A DNA stretch of 64,000 nucleotides from Cololabis saira. Taxonomy: Eukaryota > Chordata > Actinopteri > Beloniformes > Belonidae. The stretch covers positions 38,708,478-38,772,477 of the forward strand of contig NC_084606.1 of the NCBI RefSeq assembly GCF_033807715.1, written 5' to 3'. The notes under the pieces are model-generated. The model saw only the letters and a list, made by a program, of their open reading frames with translations. It did no database searches and was not told the DNA's origin. This document shows positions 11,601 through 22,853 of the stretch, one piece after another. The translations under genes were made by a program, and so were the position numbers. Numbering within the stretch: the first letter of the stretch is position 1; each line of letters opens with the position of its first letter.

Positions 11601-12172
11601 AAGTAGTCCCCGCCTCACGATTTTAATAACATCTTAGACACTGCACACTCAACATTTAATAGATACACTTATCAAGGATACTTAGCGTCTTGGAGGGGGG
11701 GGGGGTCATTGTCAGCATTGTACTGTATGTGCAATGCTGAACTGCTGTGTTTTCACTACATGGCTGCATCTATACATGCAGCCTTTCTGATGCAGCACTG
11801 TGACGCTATTGATAATGGCCATAAGATATAAAGGCTGTTTTCAAAACTGCATGCAGGCATAACACTAATGAGTACTCGGTTTGCCAAAATGCAGTCCATA
11901 GTGTCCAGTATGTGAACTCTTGCACCACCTGCTGTATTTGACAAGTACCACAATCTGGTTAGAAAACTACCAGTTATTGTGGATAAGTAAAAAAGTAAAA
12001 CAAGATTTATTGGCCCAATTGTAACTCAAGATTTCCAAAACTGAAACTTTTGAATGATGGAGAATTTAAAGTCAATAATCACCACAAAATGCATTGTCTT
12101 TTGTTTTTTTTTATGTCTGTGACTTGTTGACTGCACACTGACATTATCATGGAAGCTGCATTATTGCTAATG
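11601..12172. other. Unannotated single-copy-like DNA
   Basis: Nothing recognised beyond a G-run at about 11695-11705. No convincing exon. Confidence 0.4.
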
Positions 12173-12176
12173 TTAA

Positions 12177-12893
12177 CCCTTGTGCTGTCTTCGGGTCAAG
12201 GAAGGAGGAAGGGAAGAAGGGAGGAAGGAAGGAAAGAAGGAAGGAAGGAAGGGAGAAAAGAAGGAAGGAAGGAAAGAAGGAAGGAACGGAGAAAAGAAGG
12301 ACGGAAGGGAGAAAAGAAGGAAGGAAGGAAAGAAGGGAGGAAAGAAGGAAGGAAGGGAAAAAGAAGGAAGGAAAGAAGGGAGAAAAGAAGGAAGGAAGGG
12401 AGGAAAGAAGGAAGGAAGGAAGGAAGGAAGGAAGGAAGGAAGGAAGGAAGGAAGGAAGGAAGGAAGGAAGGAAGGGAGGAAAGAAGGAAGGAAGGAAGGG
12501 AGAAAAGAAGGAAGAAAGGAAGGAAGGAAAGAAGGAAGGAAGGGAGAAAAGAAGGAAGGAAGGAAGGAAGGAAGGAAGGAAGGGAGGAAAGAAGGAAGGA
12601 AGGAAGGAAGGAAGGAAGGGAGGAAAGAAGGAAGGAAGGAAGGGAGAAAAGAAGGAAGGAAGGAAGGAAGGAAAGAAGGAAGGAAGGGAGAAAAGAAGGA
12701 AGGAAGGGAGAAAAGAAGGAAGGAAGGGAGGAAGGAAGGAAGGAAGGAAGGAAGGAAGGAAGGAAGGAAGGAAGGAAGGAAGGAAGGAAGGAAGGAAGGA
12801 AGGAAGGAAGGAAGGAAGGAAGGAAGGAAGGGAGGAAGGGAGGAAGGAAGGAAGGGAGAATTAGGTCATTTTGACCCAAAGACAGTACAAGGG
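12177..12893 (+). mobile_element. piggyBac-like miniature element 1, filled with GGAA repeat
   Basis: Flanked by TTAA on both sides (12173-12176 and 12894-12897). The left end is CCCTTGTGCTGTCTTCGGGT and the right end is the inverted ACCCAAAGACAGTACAAGGG. TTAA target duplication with CCC...GGG ends is the piggyBac signature. Between the ends lie only about 20 bp of unique sequence (GAATTAGGTCATTTTG) and about 660 bp of GGAA/GGGA/GAAA purine repeat. The long Lys/Glu/Gly/Arg frames are repeat translations, not genes. Confidence 0.85.
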
Positions 12894-12897
12894 TTAA

Positions 12898-13115
12898 TTC
12901 AACGTAATGAAGACCTTCAAATGTTCTTGTTGAGTATTTCACTGGGAACCGCGGTCCTTACACGTACTAATACACATACTAATACATCCACAACAGGCCC
13001 AGTGGCTGCTGGGGCGGTTTCTGGGGCGGTTTCTCTGCAGCTTCAGAGAGAAACGTGGGGCAGATGATTTCTGCTGCGTTTGATAAACTTATGCGTCTCT
13101 TGTATTTATGCAGTA
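12898..13115. other. Intergenic DNA with no recognised feature
   Basis: A short GGGGCGGTTTCT direct duplication near 13012-13035; nothing else. Confidence 0.4.
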
Positions 13116-13225
13116 CGATGGAGTATTAGGGCCAAACTAGGACAAAAAAAAGGGAAATTACGAGAATAAAGTCATAATGTTGCCAGAATAAAGTCGTAAA
13201 ATTACGAGAATAAAGTGTTACATAA
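13116..13225 (+). repeat. GGGCCAAACTA / ATTACGAGAATAAAGTC module
   Basis: Reads GATGGAGTATTAGGGCCAAA, a short A-run, then tandem ATTACGAGAATAAAGTCATA-type units of about 22 bp. The same module is inverted at 35388-35488, and its unit array recurs at 35752-35838 and 40921-41076. The GGGCCAAACTA...A-run part alone precedes the TATAG array at 18070. Confidence 0.7.
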
Positions 13226-14387
13226 TAGTTTAACACACATAAAGTGTGTTACACTATGTAATTTATCCCAGAGTCATGTTCAAAGTTAAGAGTCTGGATA
13301 TTTCTTCGTGAAATTAATTGTTCTATGAAAATAAAAGATACTACATCCACAAAAACAATTCTGAATAGCAAGTGAAAAGACATCCGTTGAGTTTTGTAGG
13401 AGCATCTTAAAATGAAGCTGATGTAATGATTTCATCTTGTTACTCTTATCAAGGGCTTAGTGTAGATTGTCCTGAAATGATTACTGAAATCGACTGAGAC
13501 TTAAAAAAAACGTTTATTATGAAAAACAAGTTTTCTCTTGCTTTAACAAAGTGGTCTCCCCTCAGCCTGCCAACTCAGAGAAGGAGGAAAGCAACCAAAT
13601 TCTGCAGCCAATCAGCACAGAGCTTCATTATCATAGCCCCGCCCACTCAGAATCCTGCATAGATAATGAGGTTAGAGAATGGGAAGATAAAGACATGGCT
13701 CAGAGGCAGAATTTCTAATTTATTTAGCAAAAACAATCAAAAGCTTGTTTTTAAGATATTCAAGGCCTGTTTAAAAGGGTCCCCTTTAATTTAATCAAAC
13801 TGATAGACTATCGTAATAGCTTTGACAAGACTAAAATTTGTTGCATGATATTGCAATGTGACAAAAAGCCAAGACTGATAATAGGAACACAGAAATGTAA
13901 TCATTAGGGTAAAATTACCATTGCCAAAGGCAAAGAAACAATATCTCATACCCAGAGCCATGAAATCAGTCAAATAGGCAATCAATCCACCAATCGCTAG
14001 GCTGTAATTAAAATCTGCAGTTGTTGCAAGAGTCGAGGCTGAGGAGCAAGTGTAGCTTAACTGACTCCAAGCACACATTGGGCTTGGAAAGAAACTGAGA
14101 ATCATTGCTCAAGATGGCTAAGGCTTTAAATTAAAATGATGCCTGCAAGCTATTTTATATTTAAATAAAAAGAAAAAACAAACAATCTGAGCAGGGACGG
14201 AACAGGGGTCCCAGCCCAGGGGGGGCGGAGCATTCTAGATGGGCCCTTGTGGCCTAAACATCCCCGTTAAAACATAATCCCTAAAAAAAATCTGCCCCAG
14301 ATCAGCCCTCTGACACAACCACAGCAGCAGAACACGGTCACAACGACTCAAATACCAGTCATTATGTCAAACCTAATTATAATATAC
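13226..14387. other. Intergenic DNA, mostly unrecognised
   Basis: No exon seen. About 14190-14250 (CAGCCCAGGGGGGGCGGAGC and following) resembles, inverted, a stretch near 36215-36265 and is probably a small DNA-transposon remnant. Confidence 0.4.
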
Positions 14388-14505
14388 TAATTATATATTA
14401 TATTATATTATATTATATTATATTATATTATATTATATTATATTATATTATATTATATATATATTATATATATTATATTATATTATATACTAATTATATA
14501 TATAC
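14388..14505. repeat. TATTA/ATATA simple repeat
   Basis: Mainly (ATATT)n with ATAT interruptions, ending just before miniature element 2. Confidence 0.9.
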
Positions 14506-14520
14506 TAATGCAGACTTTAA

Positions 14521-14740
14521 CCCTTGTACTGTCTTTGGGTCTAAATGACCTGATTCTCCTGTTCCTTCTTTCATCCTGCTCTCTCCTTCCTTCTCCCTTC
14601 CTTCTTTTCTCCCCTCGTACATTCTTTCCTTGTTTTGTCCTTTCCTTCCTTCATTCTTTTTTCCCTTCCCTCCTTCTTCCCTCACTTCCTTCTTTTTTCC
14701 CTCACTTCCTTCTTTTTTCCCTTCCTTCCTTCCTTCCTTC

Positions 14741-14832
<92 letters not shown>

Positions 14833-14873
14833 TTCCCTTCCTCCTTCCTTGATCTGAAGTAGTATCAAACTGG
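14521..14873 (-). mobile_element. piggyBac-like miniature element 2, GAAA-filled, decayed right end
   Basis: TTAA at 14517-14520 followed by CCCTTGTACTGTCTTTGGGT and then TCATTT-type unique sequence, reversed relative to element 1. The interior is CCTT then CTTT repeat. The right end, TTGATCTGAAGTAGTATCAA, is a diverged version of the terminal inverted repeat, and the right TTAA is lost. Confidence 0.7.
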
Positions 14874-15039
14874 AGGTAAAAATCAAATGACATCCAGATG
14901 TCTGATTCAATACAGCTGAGTAGCAGAATTCCCACACACGTGTTCAACCTACACGACAAAAGTTTACAACAACGACATGTATTTAACACAATGACTGAGC
15001 GACACGGCGTCAAACAGCAACAAACATGTAGGAAAGACC

Positions 15040-15815
15040 ATATATCAAAAAGCGCGCCCACCCTTCATCTGGTTGGTTCAGACAGAAAAAACTTTGCGCC
15101 TCAAGCCCCATAATACGGTTTGACGTACGTGAACGAAAATCTCTACACACCTGTATCATGTCGCAACTTAAAGAAAAGTCTCTTGGCGCCATGGCCCAAA
15201 CCCAACAGGAAGTCAGCCATTTTGAACATTCTGAATTAATCGCGTAATTTTGGAGCAATATGAGCCATTCCTTCGAGAATTAATACGGCCCGAACCGTAT
15301 CGTGAACCCAGATGTGTTATACATCAAAATGTGCGTCTTCATCTTGCGACTACGCGCATTACTTTTCTCTTTCAAAAGTGTTACTGTGACGACGCTAGAC
15401 GCCAAAAAGCGCGCCCCCCTTCATCTGATTGGTCCATATTTGATAGTTCCCCAAAAGTCACCAAATTTTGCATGCAAGCCAGGCTTGGTGATAAATGTGA
15501 TATTTAATGGTTTGCATTAATGGCCGTGGCAAAATGGCTCAACAGCGCCCCCTAGAAAACTTTTCTCTGCCATAACTTTTGAAAGGTTTGACATAAAGAG
15601 TCGTGGGTGGTGTCATGGGACTCGGTATTGAGTCCTTGACCATAATTGGTGCAAATTAGCCCCGCCCCTTCTTCTGATTGGTTGTCCCGATTTTCTGCCA
15701 TAACTTTTGGATGGTTTGACATAGGAAGTCGTGGGTGGTATTATTTATGATATGATTATGGGGGGCGGTGGCCGTGAGTGCGAGGGCCCGTTCATCGCTG
15801 TTTGCAGCTTTAATT
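15040..15815 (+). repeat. GGGCCCGAGCAC-type teleost repeat, copy 1
   Basis: Shares long stretches with 41400-44040: AAGCGCGCCC...CTTCATCTGATTGGT, CGAAAATC...ACACACCTGTATCATG, CATTTTGAACATTCTGAATT and GTCGTGGGTGGTGTCATGGG. It ends in GTGAGTGCGAGGGCCCG. No coding capacity; apparent frames are not conserved between copies. Confidence 0.7.
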
Positions 15816-16089
15816 AATATTATGACAGCTTACCAATGATGGTTTCATCCAGCGGTGGGCAGAGAACCACAACAAAAAATATAAACATTGAAAGATCCAA
15901 AATGCAAAAACTTTCATTTTAAAACTTTTTCAAATCCGAACTATTTCCCAACCATCAGCCGGTTCTTCATCGCCGCAAACCTTCATACTTTGCGCTCATC
16001 AACGGCGATGTCCCTCTTGAATGAGAGCAAGGTGAGGTTTGATAGTCTGGCCTTCAGCCTGCTGACTCAGCATGACTTTCCTGCTTTAA
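15816..16089. other. Intergenic DNA with no recognised feature
   Basis: Nothing supportable. Confidence 0.35.
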
Positions 16090-16528
16090 AGCCTGGTTTA
16101 TGGTTCTGCGTTAAACCTACACCGTAGGGTACGCGGCTACGTGGGAGTCTCTCCGTAGCTACGCCGTCACTGACGTGCACCTCCCAGAAAATGTAACTAC
16201 GCGTCGAGGCGACGCAGACCAAACGCAGACTGAGAGGGCTGTGATTGGTTCGCTTGGTAGCAACGCATTTCCGGTTCCGGTTCGTGAAGCAGTCGTGAAC
16301 TTTTTGTTTTATTTTTTTGGGTTGTTTTTGTTTTTTGCACAATAGTTGTCCTTATCTGTTTGATTCACTGTGACCGGAAAAGCCGGAAGCTAAACAAAGT
16401 ATCAACTAGAGCTCTGGGGGGAACTGCACCGCGGAGAAATGAAGTGATGGAGAAGTCCGAAGGTTCACGCGGCGTCACGGTGACGGCGTAGGCTCTGCGT
16501 TGGTTTAACGCAGAACCATAAATCAGGC
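16090..16528. mobile_element. Palindromic GC-rich miniature element a
   Basis: Flanked by TTAA (16086-16089 and 16529-16532). The ends are inverted: GCCTGGTTTATGGTTCTGCG at left, CGCAGAACCATAAATCAGGC at right, each followed inward by CTACRCCGTAGG-type sequence. Shorter relatives lie at 23775-23862, 31326-31447 and 58207-58341. Confidence 0.8.
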
Positions 16529-16656
16529 TTAAAGCTCCACTTCTGATGCGACAACTGGCTAAAAGTAACCAGACAACATACGCGCGCACGTACCCGCGCA
16601 TGACAGGCAGACACACAAGGGGAGAAGGGACTATTTCCTTCATTTTTATTTTTTAA

Positions 16657-17361
16657 CCCTTGTGCTGTCTTTGGGTCAAGGAAGGAGTAAGGGAAGCAGG
16701 GAGGAAAGATGGAAGGAATGGAGAAAAGAATGAAGGAAGGGAAAAAAGAAGGAAGGAAGGGAGGAAAGAAGGAAGGAAGGGAAAAAAGAAGGAAGGAAGG
16801 AAGGAAGGAAGGAAGGAAGGGAGAAAAGAAGGTGGGAAGGGAGGAAAGATGGAAGGAATGGAGAAGAGAAGGAAGGAAGGAAGGAAGGAAGGAAGGAAGG
16901 AAGGAAGGAAGGAAGGAAGGAAGGAAGGAAGGAAGGAAGGAACGAAGGAAGGGAGAAAAGAAGGAAGGAAGGGAGAAAAGAAAGAAAGAAGGGAGGAAAG
17001 ATGGAAGGAATGGAGAAGAGAAGGAAGGAAGGAAAGAAGGGAGGAAAGAAGGAAGGAAGGGAAAAAAGAAGGAAGGAAGGGAGAAAAGAAGGAAAGAAGG
17101 AAGGAAGGGAGGAAAGATGGAAGGAATGGAGAAAAGAAGGAAGGGAAAAAAGAAGGAAGGGAGGAAAGAAGGAAAGAAGGGAGAAAAGAAGGAAGGAAGG
17201 AAAGGAGAAAACAAGGAAAGAATATACGACAGGAGAAAAGAAAGAAGGAAAGGAGTAAAGAAGGAAGGAAGGGAGAAAAGAGGAAGGGAAGAAGGAAGGA
17301 GAGAGCAGGAGGAAAGAAAGACAGGAGAATTAGGTCATTTGACCCAAAGACAGTACAAGGG
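16657..17361 (+). mobile_element. piggyBac-like miniature element 3, GGAA-filled
   Basis: TTAA at 16653-16656 and 17362-17365. Ends CCCTTGTGCTGTCTTTGGGT and ACCCAAAGACAGTACAAGGG are exact inverted repeats over 20 bp apart from one G/T pairing (GTGC versus GTAC). The interior is about 640 bp of GGAA/GGGA/GAAA repeat with scattered changes. Same orientation as element 1. Confidence 0.88.
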
Positions 17362-17365
17362 TTAA

Positions 17366-18069
17366 ACAACTTCATCCTTATGAACGCAAGTGTTATATAG
17401 TCCAACTTTCCTTATTTTATTCAGCAGACTTTCTGCCCCTTCGGCGTGGGCCCCCCGGGGCGGCCCCCCTTCTGCCCCCCCGCCTGCTCCACTACTGCAT
17501 CTGACGGATCAATTTAACGCCAGATTCTCTAAGCTCACACCAAGCAGAACGGGAAATGTAATGACCCTCTAGAAGTGTATAAACTTTGACCAAATGGAAA
17601 TGGCACTGCTCCCAATCCTCTGATGGCAGTAGAATTCAACAATGTTTCCTTCCTCCAGGACAAATCCACACAGATAGTGTAGCTATCATAATGTGCATGT
17701 GTGAATGCATCACATCTTTCATGTGGTCTTTAATTCAGAGGCTGCAATCTAAATGAGGATAAGTAAGACCACAATGAGTGTTTAGGATGAGATACAAAAG
17801 AAATCAGGTCAACTCTTGTTAAAACGTAACTGTGTGAGGTTTAAGCAAACGCGCAGGAAACTAAACCTCGGGTGGTTGATGCAACGTGCTGTGATGACAC
17901 TGCAACTGAGGTTGAGCTAAACCTCAACTGCTGGGTAGACCACAGGCAGAAATACATAAAAAAAGACAAGGGCAATTAGGTTTAAGCAATCATGTAGGGC
18001 TCTAACAGCGTGAATCCATCTGAGCTAATGACAATGCTGACCCTTTTTCTTCTGGTCCTAGACTGCTGC
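17366..18069. other. Intergenic DNA with no recognised feature
   Basis: A CCCC/GGCC-rich patch at 17440-17490 and otherwise unremarkable sequence; no exon supported. Confidence 0.4.
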
Positions 18070-18095
18070 ATTACGTGTTAGGGCCAAACTAAGAC

Positions 18096-18420
18096 AAAAA
18101 AAAGTATAGTATAGTATAGTATAGTATAGTATAGTATAGTATAGTACAGTACAGTATAGTATAGTATAGTATAGTATAGTACAGTATAGAATAGTATAGT
18201 ATAGTATAGTATAGTATAGTACAGTACAGTACAGTATAGTATAGTATAGTATACTATAGTATAGTATAGTACAGTATAGTATAGTATAGTATAGTATAGT
18301 ATACTATAGTATAGTATAGTATAGTACAGTATAGAATAGTATAGTATAGTATAGTATAGTATAGTATAGTATAGTACAGTACAGTATAGTATAGTATAGT
18401 ATAGTATATTATATTATAGT
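18096..18420. repeat. TATAG pentanucleotide array
   Basis: (TATAG)n with TACAG variants, starting directly after a GGGCCAAACTAAGACAAAAA module. The array resumes at 18756-18792 after the inserted solo LTR. Confidence 0.95.
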
Positions 18421-18755
18421 TGTCAGGGTTTGACACTTCCCCCCAGTTTGTAACTTTCAGTTTCTGTCTTGCCCCGCCTGTGTCCCATCTGCCCTGATTG
18501 TGTCTGCACCTGTGTCTCGTCATGTCTCGTTATCCCTTCAGTATATCTTGTCTTGTCATTCCTTGGTTCCCTGTCGGTCCGTACTGGTTCTTCCTCCATG
18601 TCTCCTCGTCGGTTTTCCCTGTTCCTGGTTTTTGTATTTATCCTGCTCTGCAGCGCTTTGTTTTTGCCCTTTTGGATTAAAACCCTTTGTTTTTTGAGAA
18701 CTCTGGCCTCCCTCTCTCTCCTGCACTTGGGTCCTTAACAAACCAAACCACAACA
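18421..18755 (+). mobile_element. Solo LTR inserted in the TATAG array
   Basis: A 335-bp unit starts TGTCAGGGTTTGACACTT and ends AAACCACAACA (TG...CA), with ATAGT directly on each side (18416-18420 and 18756-18760), the 5-bp duplication expected of LTR elements. It holds an ATTAAAA poly-A-like signal near 18677. Because the host repeat is itself ATAGT, the duplication alone is weak; the TG...CA ends and abrupt composition change carry the call. The strand is inferred from the poly-A-like signal. Confidence 0.7.
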
Positions 18756-18792
18756 ATAGTGCAGTATAGTATAGTATTCTATAGTATAGTAG

Positions 18793-19450
18793 ATACTTCT
18801 CTTCAAACAGGCCAGTTTCCCCAGGCCTTGAAAACTGCAGTAATAAAACCTCTTCTAAAGAAATCTAATCTGGATGCTACAACACTTAGTAACTATAGGC
18901 CAATATCAAATCTGCCATTTTTGGGGAAAATCATTGAAAAGGTAGTTTTTTCATGCTTCTATGATGCAAAACAATCTTTTTAACGCATTTCAGTCTGGAT
19001 TTTGGCCACACCACAGCACAGCACATTTAAGACTCATCAAAGTCTTAAATGACATTTATCTGAATAATGATGCAGGCAAATCCTCTGTTCTGGTATTACT
19101 GGATCTCAGTGCTGCATTCGACACAGTTGATCATAACATTCTTCTCAGCAGACTGGAAAAGTGGGTGGGACTTACCGGCACTGTGCTTCAATGGTTCAAA
19201 TTTTGCTCAAAACCATGAGTCTGAGAAAACCAAGATTACATGTGGGGTTCCTCAAGGGTCCATTCAACATCTATATGTTACCCCTAGCTCAGATTATGGA
19301 ACATCACAACATTTCCTACCATACTTATGCCAATGAGTCACCACGTGACTACAGTCCCCTACTCTCATTGAGTAACTGTATTCACCAAATCAATGAGTGG
19401 ATGTGCCAGAATTTTCTCCATCTGAATGTGGAAAAGACAGAGATCACTTT
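18793..19450 (+). pseudogene. L2-type LINE reverse-transcriptase fragment
   Basis: Fragments read LQTGQFPQALKTAVIKPLLK, then NYRPISNLPFLGKIIEKVVF, then SVLVLLDLSAAFDTVDHNIL, the N-terminal fingers and first catalytic-motif region of an L2-clade reverse transcriptase. Frames shift several times and the YADD region is reduced to fragments (NIYMLPLAQIMEHHNISYH). Endonuclease and 3' end are missing. Dead 5'- and 3'-truncated copy. Confidence 0.85.
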
Positions 19451-20049
19451 AGAAAAAAAATTATAAATCAGAATTCTCCTGACTTAAAAACATTTAAAAA
19501 AAGCTTCATCAACTTACAAAACGAAACTTTACTGTCAGACAATGGAAAAATTAAGGTTTTTGTCTTTTTCAAAGGCGTTTTTAAAGTCCTGATTGCTGCT
19601 GTTGGTTAATCAGGGGCTGGAGAGGCTGAGAGACTCGCCCACCCATGATTAAAGGTGGGCAGGAATCTTTTACAAGTCTCAAACTGCTCTTTAGTAGCTG
19701 GGCTAAAATGTCCAACAAGTAAAAGCTTCCCTTTAAATGGAGGCTGATAACTGCACTGATGCAATCAATGGAGACTGGCCTGTAGGCAGCTTTGTGTGAT
19801 TGCAAAATACAGCTTTGGACAGAAGGAAACAGCTGAGAGAACACAGCTTGTTAAAGGTTTTATTCCACATTCAATTCTTTATATTGCAGCGGTTTGTTGA
19901 TAATCCCTTGTACTACTTTTTCACCCATTTTCGCTGAAACCGTAGGCTGTACACAGAGGAACCAATAAACTGAAGGAACCATGAAATCAATTAAATAAAA
20001 CGAGTGCAGATATTTCTCTCATCCAGCATCCTGCCTTGTAAGTTACTCT
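19451..20049. other. Intergenic DNA with no recognised feature
   Basis: No exon, RNA or repeat boundary supported. Confidence 0.35.
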
Positions 20050-20053
20050 TTAA

Positions 20054-20441
20054 CCTTCCTTCCTTCCTTCCTTCCTTCCTTCCTTCCTTCCTTCCTTCCT
20101 TCCTTCCTTCCTTCCTTCCTTCCTTCCTTCCTTCCTTCCTTCCTTCCTTATTTTCTCCCTTACTTCCTTCTTTCTTTCCTTCTGTTCATTCTTCCTTCCT
20201 TCCTTCCTTCCTTCCTTCCTTCCTTCCTTCCTTCCTTCCTTCCTTCCTTCCTTCCTTCCTTCCTTCCTTCCTTCCTTCCTTCCTTCCTTCCTTCCTTCCT
20301 TCCTTCCTTCCTCCCTCCCTCCCTCCCTCCCTCCCTCCCTTCCTTCCTTCCTTCCTTCCTTCCTTCCTTCCTTCCTTCCTTCCTTCCTTCCTTCCTTCCC
20401 TCTTACCTTCCTCCTTTCTTGACTCGAAAACAGCACAAGGG
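20054..20441 (-). mobile_element. piggyBac-like miniature element 4, CCTT-filled, left end lost
   Basis: The right end, CTCGAAAACAGCACAAGGG followed by TTAA (20442-20445), matches the family. On the left, TTAA (20050-20053) runs straight into CCTT repeat, so the left inverted repeat has been eaten by the microsatellite. The interior is a nearly pure CCTT array with a CCCT block. Confidence 0.72.
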
Positions 20442-20574
20442 TTAAAAATGAACAGTTCACGTTCATAGTTCACCATTTTGATTTTTGAACTAGTTCAAAT
20501 TCAGTTAATTTCAATATTTTTAGGTGAGAAGTACGAATGAAACGCCCCCTATCCTAAAACTGTTCACCATAGAC

Positions 20575-20790
20575 CAGTGGTCTCCAACCCTGGTCCTCAG
20601 GACTCCTGTCCTGCATGTTTTACATGTTTCCCCTCAGAACCCTGATAAAAATGACTGTCATTAACAGACTTGTGCAGACCTGGATGACAAGCTGGTGATG
20701 ACCATTAATTAGAATCAGGTGTGATGATGCAAGAAACATCTAGAACATGCAGGACAGGGGTCCAGAGGACCAGGGTTGGAGACCCTGCTG
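20575..20790. mobile_element. hAT-like miniature element (CAGTGGTCTCCAACC ends)
   Basis: Inverted ends: CAGTGGTCTCCAACCCTGGT at left and ACCAGGGTTGGAGACCCTG at right. Subterminal TCCTGCATGTTTTA is mirrored by GAACATGCAGGACA. CAG-type ends fit hAT, but no clear 8-bp duplication was found. Confidence 0.7.
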
Positions 20791-20814
20791 TAAACTATCA
20801 TGTATTGTTCTATT

Positions 20815-21270
20815 ACGGGAGTCAGCAACCCTCTTTCAAAAATGTTTGATACTTTTTTCCCTTTTTTTTTTTTCCTTTTTTTCCTTTTTTTCTTCTTTTT
20901 ATCCCTTTTTTGTTCTTTTTTTCTTCTCTTTTTTCTTCCTTTTTCCTTTCCCTTTTAATCTCGACATTTCGACTTTTTTCTCGTCATTTCGACTTTTTTC
21001 TCGACATTTTGACTTTTTTCTCAACATTTCAACTTTTTCTCGACATTTAGACTTTTTTCTCAAGATTGTACTTCAACATTAAGCGCATAATGAAAAAAAA
21101 AAGTCTTCCCCCAGTTATAACTATGTCGCTACATGCAGCATGTGTTGCCTTCATTCTAAGGCTTAGACAAGACTTTTCAATTTTTGCGGCTCCAGACATA
21201 TTTGTTTTTTGTGTTTTTGGTCCAATATGACTCTAAAACATTTTGGGTTGCCGACCATTGTTCTAGTGGC
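20815..21270. mobile_element. hAT-like remnant with TTTTTCTCGACATTTCGACT repeats
   Basis: Left GTCAGCAACCCTCTTTCAAA is answered on the right by CATTTTGGGTTGCCGACCAT, an inverted pair. The interior holds a T-rich tract and about five units of a roughly 20-bp TTTCTCGACATTTCGACTTT minisatellite (about 20955-21065). Confidence 0.6.
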
Positions 21271-22479
21271 TTTTCAACTTTCCTCAGAGGCTGTAAATCT
21301 CCAACAAAGTAGTCCATTATCAGTGTTTCTACCTGTTGCAGGTAAATCCTCCCCCTGAAGGAGCAGCAGGACTGGGGTCGTTTGGGGCTGTTGGGTCTTG
21401 GTCTCTGATCACTTTGTTTGATTGTCAAGGACTTGCAGATATTTTCTCACACTGGACGGATGCTTTAACTCCACATGACGTTTCAAATGTGAAGTTGACG
21501 AGGCAGAAGTTCAGACTTGTTTTCTCAGCGCAGGTGGACATCATTTACACAGAAAGGTTAGATTTCTACCGTCGGACTCTTTGGGAGACGATGTGTAAAA
21601 TTCCTGCAGATAATGATAAGGATTATCATCTGCGTCTGCATCGTCTCTCTCTTCACTGGTCATGTAAAGATGCACCGGGCTCGGGCCGCCGTTGCCATGG
21701 AGATGGTGCCCGTTGTTATGCTAGTGTGTGCACTGCATTGTGGGTAATGTAGTGTGAAGTCGTCAAGTATTTTAAATTTGCCGCCCGCTGGTGAAATGAG
21801 AAGGTTTATTCCATAATAATTGGACCTAAACAGTGAAACTGAAACTCACATAATCTGAACAGTTCACATTCCAGTTCATGATCTGCAGAATGAACAAGTT
21901 CACGTTCAAGTTCACGTTCAAGTTCTTTATTTGCAAACATGTTGTGTTCAGTTCAACGTTCTCACAGAAATGAACGTGCATAACTCTGGTCCAGAGTTAG
22001 TCTCGTCTTGTTTGAAGAGAAGTTTCTTTTCCTCCGCCCAGTGTTTTGCTCTCTTGATTTCTGTCCTCCACATACCGTACTAGCCTCCAAGTCAACATGT
22101 GTGCTCTTTGCTGCTCCCTCTGCTACTTTATCCTCACTTTCACAATTTCCTGAGCTGAGACCTAACAATATTAACTCTAAGATCCACCGTGCACATCGCA
22201 GATCTTTAGTATTTCCATCAGGTTATCTGATGTGCTATCTGAATGATTGGTGTTTTAACTGAGCAATAACGAGCTGGAGTCTGAACAGATTAATGGTCTC
22301 CATCCACTGTAGGTCAAACAATATTGCTACACTTTCTTCTGAATATAGTGATAATTCATCATCCTTTTTCCTACTTTATATTAAATGTGGGTATGATCAC
22401 TGTGACTCCTATTTTAGTGATTAAACCCTTGAATGCAGCTCTGAATAGAACTGTAGTAAATACCTCTATATGTCTGTAT
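21271..22479. other. Intergenic DNA with inverted GTTCA-rich patches
   Basis: Around 21850-21975 are repeated GTTCACGTTCAAG motifs that mirror GAACAGTTCACGTTCATAG near 20449, suggesting an older element once spanned 20446-21975. No exon supported. Short frames at 21336-21752 and 22008-22262 lack domain features. Confidence 0.4.
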
Positions 22480-22583
22480 CAGGGGTCGGCAACCCGTGGC
22501 TCCAAAGCCGCATGCGGCTCTTTAAAATGTTTGACCTTTTTATTTCCTTTTTTGGTCATTTTGACACAAAAACAGTACAAGGG
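22480..22583. mobile_element. hAT terminus fused to piggyBac-like element 5 remnant
   Basis: CAGGGGTCGGCAACCCGTGG (22480 on) is a typical hAT-type end. From about 22551, TCATTTTGACACAAAAACAG continues to TACAAGGG and TTAA (22584-22587), the right end of the piggyBac-like family with no left partner. Confidence 0.6.
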
Positions 22584-22853
22584 TTAAGGAGGAGACCAGG
22601 GAACTCCCGGGGTTGGTCGAGCACTGGGTGATAAAAAATGGTGAAAAGAAATCTGGGATAAACACACTCGGTTACCAAACAAATAATAGAATAAATAGGC
22701 CAATTTAACTGTTGGTTAGCATGTGGGTAACTTGGCTCCAGTTTACTACAGGACTAGCTGAACCAGAATATTTTAACATGTTTAACTCACAACTAAGCTA
22801 AAAATGTAACCTGACTGTAGTGACACAACTTTATCATTTGTTTACTGGCACTA

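Noticed and set aside
12149..13067. Long Lys/Glu/Gly/Arg frames (and Pro/Ser/Leu on the other strand) in the GGAA arrays, also at 14494-14937, 16465-17405 and 20004-20468
   Set aside because: They translate a 4-bp repeat in all frames, start outside it by chance, and show no codon bias or conserved ends.
16465..16643. Small frames around the hairpin element as genes
   Set aside because: They cross the boundary of the miniature element and the GGAA element without domain content.
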